The position numbers were made by a program, and so were the translations under genes. Shown here piece by piece: positions 6,595 to 8,489 of a stretch of 8,489 nt of DNA; position 1 is the first letter of the stretch; every line of letters starts with the position of its first letter. The notes below the pieces were generated by a model. The model searched no databases and had not been told where the DNA came from. It worked only from the letters and a program-made list of their open reading frames with translations. Source of the DNA: Anammoximicrobium sp032229885 (GTDB taxonomy: Bacteria; Planctomycetota; Planctomycetia; Pirellulales; Pirellulaceae); the NCBI GenBank assembly GCA_032229885.1, contig JAVYAJ010000109.1:1-8489 (forward strand), in the 5' to 3' direction.

Positions 6595-6686
6595 GGGATG
6601 GATCTCTCGCTAAATTTCCTGCTCGGCCGTGTGCAACTTGGGCGTGTGAGTTCGGCGTGTAATTTCGCCATTCGACTTTGGCGCGC
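6595..6686 (-). other. sucC-sucD spacer with three short direct repeats
   Basis: This 92-nt gap lies between sucC and sucD. On the plus strand, ggccgtgtg (6625-6633), gggcgtgtg (6640-6648) and cggcgtgta (6653-6661) are near-copies spaced 15 and 13 nt apart. There is no terminator-like hairpin, so co-transcription of sucC and sucD is likely. The role of the repeats, if any, is unknown. Confidence 0.45.
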
Positions 6687-7877
6687 TCAGCCGCCGGCCG
6701 CGGCTGCGACCACGCGCCGCGCAGCGTCGGTCAGGTCGTCGGCCGCGATGATATCGACGCCGCTTTCCGTTAGGATCTTGCGGCCTTCGTCGACGCGCGT
6801 CCCCTCGAGCCGCACGACCAACGGCACATTGAAGCCGACGGCCTTGCGCGCGGCCAAAATCGCCTCGGCGATCGTCGTGCACTGCATGATGCCGCCGAAG
6901 ATGTTCACCAGTACGGCCTTGACGTTGCCGTCGGACAACAGAATCCGAAAAGCCTCCGTCACCTGCTCGGTGTTGGCGCCTCCGCCGACGTCCAAGAAGT
7001 TCGCCGGTTCGCCGCCGTGCAGCTTGATGATGTCCATCGTGCTCATCGCCAGCCCGGCCCCGTTGACCAGACAGCCGATGTTTCCGTTCAGTTTCACGTA
7101 GCTCAGCCCGGCTTGCGCCGCGCGAATCTCGGCGGGCTCTTCTTCGGTGAGGTCCCGCAATTCCACCAATTCCGGATGTCGGAACAGGGCGCTGTCGTCG
7201 AACGTCATCTTGGCGTCCAGCGCGACCAGCTCGCCGGCGGCGTTGATGACCAGCGGGTTGATCTCGACTAGGCTGCAATCGTGCTGGACGAACGCGCGGC
7301 ACAGGGCGCGCATGAACCGCGCGGCGCTGCGCGCGCTAGCGCCTGCGATCTGCAATTTCTGGCACAGTTTGCGAATCTGATAGTCCCGCAGCCCGAGCTG
7401 CGGCTCGAAGTGTTCTTTGAAGATCTTTTCGGGCGTTTCGGCGGCGACCTTTTCGATTTCAACGCCGCCTTCGCTCGACGCCATCAACACCGGCTTGGCG
7501 GCGGCTCGATCCACCACGATCCCCAGGTACAGTTCGCGGGCGATGTCGCAGCCTTCTTCGATCAGGACCTTGCGGACCGTCTGCCCTTCGGGTCCGGTCT
7601 GGATGGTGATCAGTTGGTTGTCCAACAGGCGACCTGCTACCTGTGCCGCCTCGTCGGCGCTGCGCACCAGTTGAACGCCGCGTTGATCAGGATGCTGGCG
7701 CACATGCCCTTTGCCTCGGCCTCCCGCGTGGATCTGCGCTTTGACGACGGCCACCGTCGAGTTCAGTTCGACAAATGCGGCCGCTGCCTCGTCCGCGGTC
7801 TTGGCCACCGCGCTGCGCAATACGGCGACGCCGGCCTGGCGAAGGATCTGCTTGGCCTGAAATTCATGGATTTTCAT
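6687..7877 (-). CDS. sucC: Succinyl-CoA synthetase beta subunit (ADP/GDP-forming)
   Basis: This 396-aa partner of SucD binds the nucleotide through an ATP-grasp domain. The start is set at the ATG at 7877 (MKIHEFQAKQ), the conserved N-terminus of the family, with gggga about 8-9 nt upstream. The frame is open 25 codons further to 7952, and an ATG at 7886 sits directly against that purine run, so both are less likely. Visible motifs are KAQIHAGGRGKG (46-57, ATP-grasp nucleotide loop), LVEINPLV (203-210), DAKMTFDDSALFRHPEL (221-237, metal/nucleotide site region), GNIGCLVNGAGLAM (265-278) and NIFGGIMQC (325-333). The last two belong to the C-terminal ligase domain that meets the alpha subunit. 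Length is close to the usual ~390 aa. It is the first gene of a two-gene operon convergent with the tad genes. Confidence 0.96.
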   Translation of the reverse strand: MKIHEFQAKQILRQAGVAVLRSAVAKTADEAAAAFVELNSTVAVVKAQIHAGGRGKGHVRQHPDQRGVQLVRSADEAAQVAGRLLDNQLITIQTGPEGQTVRKVLIEEGCDIARELYLGIVVDRAAAKPVLMASSEGGVEIEKVAAETPEKIFKEHFEPQLGLRDYQIRKLCQKLQIAGASARSAARFMRALCRAFVQHDCSLVEINPLVINAAGELVALDAKMTFDDSALFRHPELVELRDLTEEEPAEIRAAQAGLSYVKLNGNIGCLVNGAGLAMSTMDIIKLHGGEPANFLDVGGGANTEQVTEAFRILLSDGNVKAVLVNIFGGIMQCTTIAEAILAARKAVGFNVPLVVRLEGTRVDEGRKILTESGVDIIAADDLTDAARRVVAAAAGG

Positions 7878-8144
7878 CGAAATCATCCCCGTCGAAGTCG
7901 CTCGATCAAGACTGCATAACGTAGCCGAAACCGGTCGCGGGTAAAAGGGCACGCGCGCGGTGGCGCCGGTCGACGCGGGACGTCAGCAGGTACGCGCGGT
8001 GTGCCGTAATCTGGACGCTTCAGGGTGCGGAGGGCACACGACCCGGGTCTGCCACGACACGTTCCTCGCGACCATTTGTGCTCGGGGTAACGCTGACATT
8101 TGTCGTGGGCATATTGACAGTGGCCCGTGGCGTTCGCTGTCATC
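7878..8144 (-). other. sucC upstream region, gene-free
   Basis: This 267-nt stretch lies between the sucC start and the right repeat module and should hold the sucCD promoter. No convincing -10/-35 pair was found. An imperfect inverted repeat, tgccacgaca (8050-8059) with tgtcgtgggca (8101-8111, one extra g), encloses 41 nt. A shorter one, tgacag/ctgtca, lies within 8114-8143. No protein-coding signal is seen. Confidence 0.5.
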
Positions 8145-8288
8145 GAGTCTTACTCCGTATCACGCGCACCGTGCGCGCATCTTGCACACTGGTCTATACA
8201 TTGCACTTTTAGGCCACTGGCGACATCCCGCGTTAAGGGGAAGTAGCATTGGATGATTGTTGCCCAGCACAGACGACAGGAGGCGTGT

Positions 8289-8332
8289 TGGCCGAAGGCC
8301 ATTACCAACGTAGCCTGGGGCAACGCCCCAGG
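8289..8332 (+). repeat. REP-like unit, right-module copy
   Basis: tggcc-gaa-ggcca (8289-8301), 8 nt, GTAG (8310-8313), then the perfect 8-bp stem with loop aac (8314-8332). Architecture and spacing are the same as at 224-267; the only differences lie in the linker between the two hairpins. Confidence 0.72.
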
Positions 8333-8353
8333 AGTCAGAGATGACAGCAACCG

Positions 8354-8372
8354 TGTTGGCCGAAGGCCAACA
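8354..8372. repeat. Perfect 8-bp hairpin with GAA loop, right copy
   Basis: Identical over all 19 nt to 289-307, with the flanks aaccg before and tca after also shared. Confidence 0.8.
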
Positions 8373-8438
8373 TCACCGTATCGCCGCGGCCCGGATGAAT
8401 ATGGCCTTCGGCCAAAAAGATACGCGCGCGGCGCCAGT

Positions 8439-8489
8439 CCTGGGGCGTTGCCCCAGGCTACGGTGAGCGGAGGCCTTCGGCCAAACAGA
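8439..8489 (-). repeat. Inverted REP-like unit (copy A-right)
   Basis: The complete hairpin cctggggc-gtt-gccccagg (8439-8457) is followed by CTAC (8458-8461) and ggcc-ttc-ggcc (8472-8482). On the minus strand this reads GAA-loop hairpin, GTAG, GC hairpin. From 8442 to the window end it matches 1-48 with one mismatch. It lies directly after the right module and points against the unit at 8289-8332, giving a head-to-head pair about 110 bp apart. Confidence 0.85.

Larger units (their letters stand above)
8145..8437. repeat. ~293-bp hairpin-rich repeat module, right copy
   Basis: This is the second copy of the module at 79-373, in the same orientation and offset by about 8,066 bp. It keeps the first block (gagtctta, tccgtatca, GC hairpin at 8163-8177) and all four later hairpins (8289-8301, 8314-8332, 8354-8372, 8402-8414), while the central ~60 nt are largely different. 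Hairpin positions and spacing match the left copy. It stands upstream of sucC and runs to within 1 nt of the inverted REP-like unit at 8439. Confidence 0.88.

Noticed and set aside
4948..7101. A 717-codon plus-strand open frame across tadC, the convergent gap and the antisense of sucD and sucC
   Set aside because: It overlaps three confidently identified genes, is rich in Arg, and shows no domain. Long antisense open frames are expected in high-GC DNA opposite well-biased genes.
7905..7950. Possible sigma70-like promoter for sucC (ttttac, 17 nt, tacgtt on the minus strand)
   Set aside because: Only about half of the -10 and a third of the -35 positions match, and planctomycete promoter consensus is not something I can apply confidently.
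1..8489. CRISPR array or composite transposon flanked by the repeats
   Set aside because: The repeats are not regularly spaced short units with unique spacers. No Cas gene or transposase is present, and the enclosed genes are housekeeping and secretion genes rather than cargo.
1..8489. tRNA or rRNA genes
   Set aside because: No cloverleaf with a conserved T-arm or any rRNA-like sequence was recognised on either strand.

Overview
The window looks like chromosome of a high-GC planctomycete, probably of the Pirellulales group. This is a family-level impression from the tad-type secretion genes, the style of the succinyl-CoA synthetase genes and the palindrome-rich intergenic repeats; there is no rRNA or other marker gene here to confirm it.

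Layout: (1) 1-373 is a non-coding, hairpin-rich repeat block. (2) 374-812 has no convincing gene and ends in an A+T-richer leader in front of a plus-strand operon. (3) 813-5494 is that operon: cpaB (periplasmic/inner-membrane Flp pilus assembly protein with an unusually long Ala/Pro-rich tail), tadA/cpaF (assembly ATPase), tadB and tadC (the two integral-membrane platform proteins). tadA-tadB overlap by one base and tadB-tadC are 4 nt apart, so these three are very likely co-translated; cpaB is separated from tadA by 98 nt. (4) 5495-5712 is the convergent intergenic region. (5) 5713-7877 on the minus strand is sucC-sucD, both subunits of the ADP/GDP-forming succinyl-CoA synthetase of the citric acid cycle. 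(6) 7878-8144 is the leader of sucC. (7) 8145-8489 is a second copy of the left-hand repeat block, in the same orientation.

How the genes work together: TadA would power TadB/TadC, which form the inner-membrane platform for assembling a Flp-type (tight adherence) pilus, with CpaB spanning towards the outer envelope. The secretin (CpaC/RcpA), the localisation ATPase (CpaE/TadZ), the pilin, the prepilin peptidase and TadD are not in the window, so this is a partial or dispersed tad locus. SucC and SucD form one enzyme and are unrelated to the pilus genes; they are only convergent neighbours.

The most interesting signal is outside the genes. Two ~294-bp direct-repeat modules, 8,066 bp apart, carry conserved hairpins. 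One hairpin class (8-bp stem, AAC/GTT loop) has GTAG directly at its foot and occurs in both orientations, which resembles REP/BIME elements mobilised by RAYT (Y1, TnpA-REP) transposases. A second class is TGGCC-GAA-GGCCA with a C(GAA)G triloop. No transposase is present in the window, so this stays a hypothesis.
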